Shown here: positions 4,916-5,102 of the stretch, one piece after another
How the letters are laid out: the number at the start of each line of letters is the position of its first letter
Position numbering within the stretch: position 1 is the first letter of the stretch
From: Nitrospirota bacterium
GTDB lineage: Bacteria > Nitrospirota > Thermodesulfovibrionia > Thermodesulfovibrionales > JdFR-85
DNA length: 5,102 nt
Assembly: GCA_013151785.1 (NCBI GenBank)
Contig: JAADHP010000258.1
Span: forward strand, 1-5,102
Reading direction: 5' to 3'
Program-made: the position numbers and the translations under genes
The notes under the pieces: generated by a model
Databases searched by the model: none
The model's input: the letters and a program-made list of their open reading frames with translations, nothing else
Told to the model about the DNA's origin: nothing

Positions 4916-4931
4916 TATGATTTAAATCATA
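4916..4931. promoter_or_regulatory. FNR/CRP-type operator upstream of the siroheme-protein operon
   Basis: TATGATTTAAATCATA is a perfect 16-base palindrome with the same ATGAT-N4-ATCAT core as the site at 654-673. Its distance to the -10 element gives class II activator geometry (centre near -42). The two sites differ only in the centre and outer bases, consistent with one regulator controlling both units. Confidence 0.75.
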
Positions 4932-4995
4932 TTCAACCCAGATCCAGCGATAAATTTATAGCAGTGGTATGGTAGAGTCTTACACATCCCAGATA

Positions 4996-5030
4996 CCCCG
5001 AAAAATCGCAAGATTTTTCGGGGGCCCCTT
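4996..5030 (-). repeat. REP-like hairpin repeat, copy 2
   Basis: CCCCGAAAAATC (4996-5007) pairs perfectly over 12 bases with GATTTTTCGGGG (5012-5023) around a GCAA loop, a GNRA-type tetraloop. On the minus strand it is preceded by AATAAGGGGCC, as copy 1 is preceded by ACTAAGGGGC. It lies about 65 bases upstream of the operator of the siroheme operon. Confidence 0.65.
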
Positions 5031-5044
5031 ATTCTCAGCGGACA

Positions 5045-5095
5045 TCCAAGGCCTCTGCCCCAAAAAGTCTACGACTTTTCGGGGACCCCGCTTCC
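5045..5095 (-). repeat. REP-like hairpin repeat, copy 3
   Basis: The stem is 5058-5069 with 5073-5084, twelve positions with one A-C mismatch and a three-base loop. Compared with copy 2, the A-T pair near the loop is replaced by G-C, a compensatory change that keeps the stem. On the minus strand it is followed by GGCAGAGG, close to the GGCCGAGAGG that follows copy 1. The element runs to the window edge, so further copies may follow. Confidence 0.6.
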
Positions 5096-5102
5096 GAGGG
5101 AA

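Noticed and set aside
1..5102. CRISPR array, tRNA or rRNA gene, transposase
   Set aside because: I saw no regularly spaced direct repeats, no cloverleaf-like sequence and no transposase coding sequence. The repeats present are palindromic and dispersed.

Overview
The window is about 5.1 kb of moderately AT-rich bacterial DNA. It looks like part of the anaerobic respiratory and redox gene set of an iron-sulfur- and heme-rich anaerobe. The gene content (siroheme-type reductases with ferredoxin domains, a NapH/CcoG-type membrane Fe-S protein, a c-/b5-type cytochrome fusion) would suit an anaerobe of the Nitrospirota or Desulfobacterota kind. That placement is inference, because no phylogenetic marker is present.

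Layout: (1) 2-121 is the 3' end of an unidentified membrane-protein gene, facing a minus-strand MntA-type nucleotidyltransferase gene (156-521) across a hairpin that fits exactly between the two stop codons. Just upstream of that nucleotidyltransferase is a 21-residue relic that reads like the C-terminus of a PIN-domain toxin (562-627, minus). (2) 707-1630 is a NapH/CcoG-like membrane protein with two 4Fe-4S ferredoxin motifs. Its promoter carries a perfect FNR/CRP-type palindrome. (3) 1631-2157 has no convincing gene. It holds a hairpin repeat and what looks like a pair of diverged, inverted copies of one repeat. (4) 2158-3063 is a fusion protein: signal peptide, CXXCH c-heme site, CopD-like membrane helices, cytochrome b5-like domain, terminal helix. 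It has its own sigma-70-like promoter. (5) 4798-3066 (minus) is a two-gene operon of paralogous siroheme/4Fe-4S sulfite-nitrite-reductase-like proteins, each with a two-cluster ferredoxin insert. They are translationally coupled by an ATGA overlap. (6) 4799-5102 holds that operon's FNR-like promoter and leader, and two more copies of the hairpin repeat.

The most informative regulatory observation is that the NapH-like gene and the siroheme-protein operon share the same palindrome core (ATGAT-N4-ATCAT). In both, a TATAAA/TATAAT -10 element lies at exactly the same distance from the palindrome centre. This predicts that one Crp/Fnr-family activator switches on both units. A working model, which is inference, is that the membrane Fe-S protein passes electrons from the quinone pool to the cytoplasmic pair of siroheme proteins, which reduce sulfite, nitrite or a related oxyanion. 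The cytochrome fusion may be part of the same membrane redox traffic, but its promoter lacks the palindrome. Both siroheme proteins have a shortened first cysteine motif (C-X3-C instead of the usual C-X5-C), so their chemistry should not be assumed.
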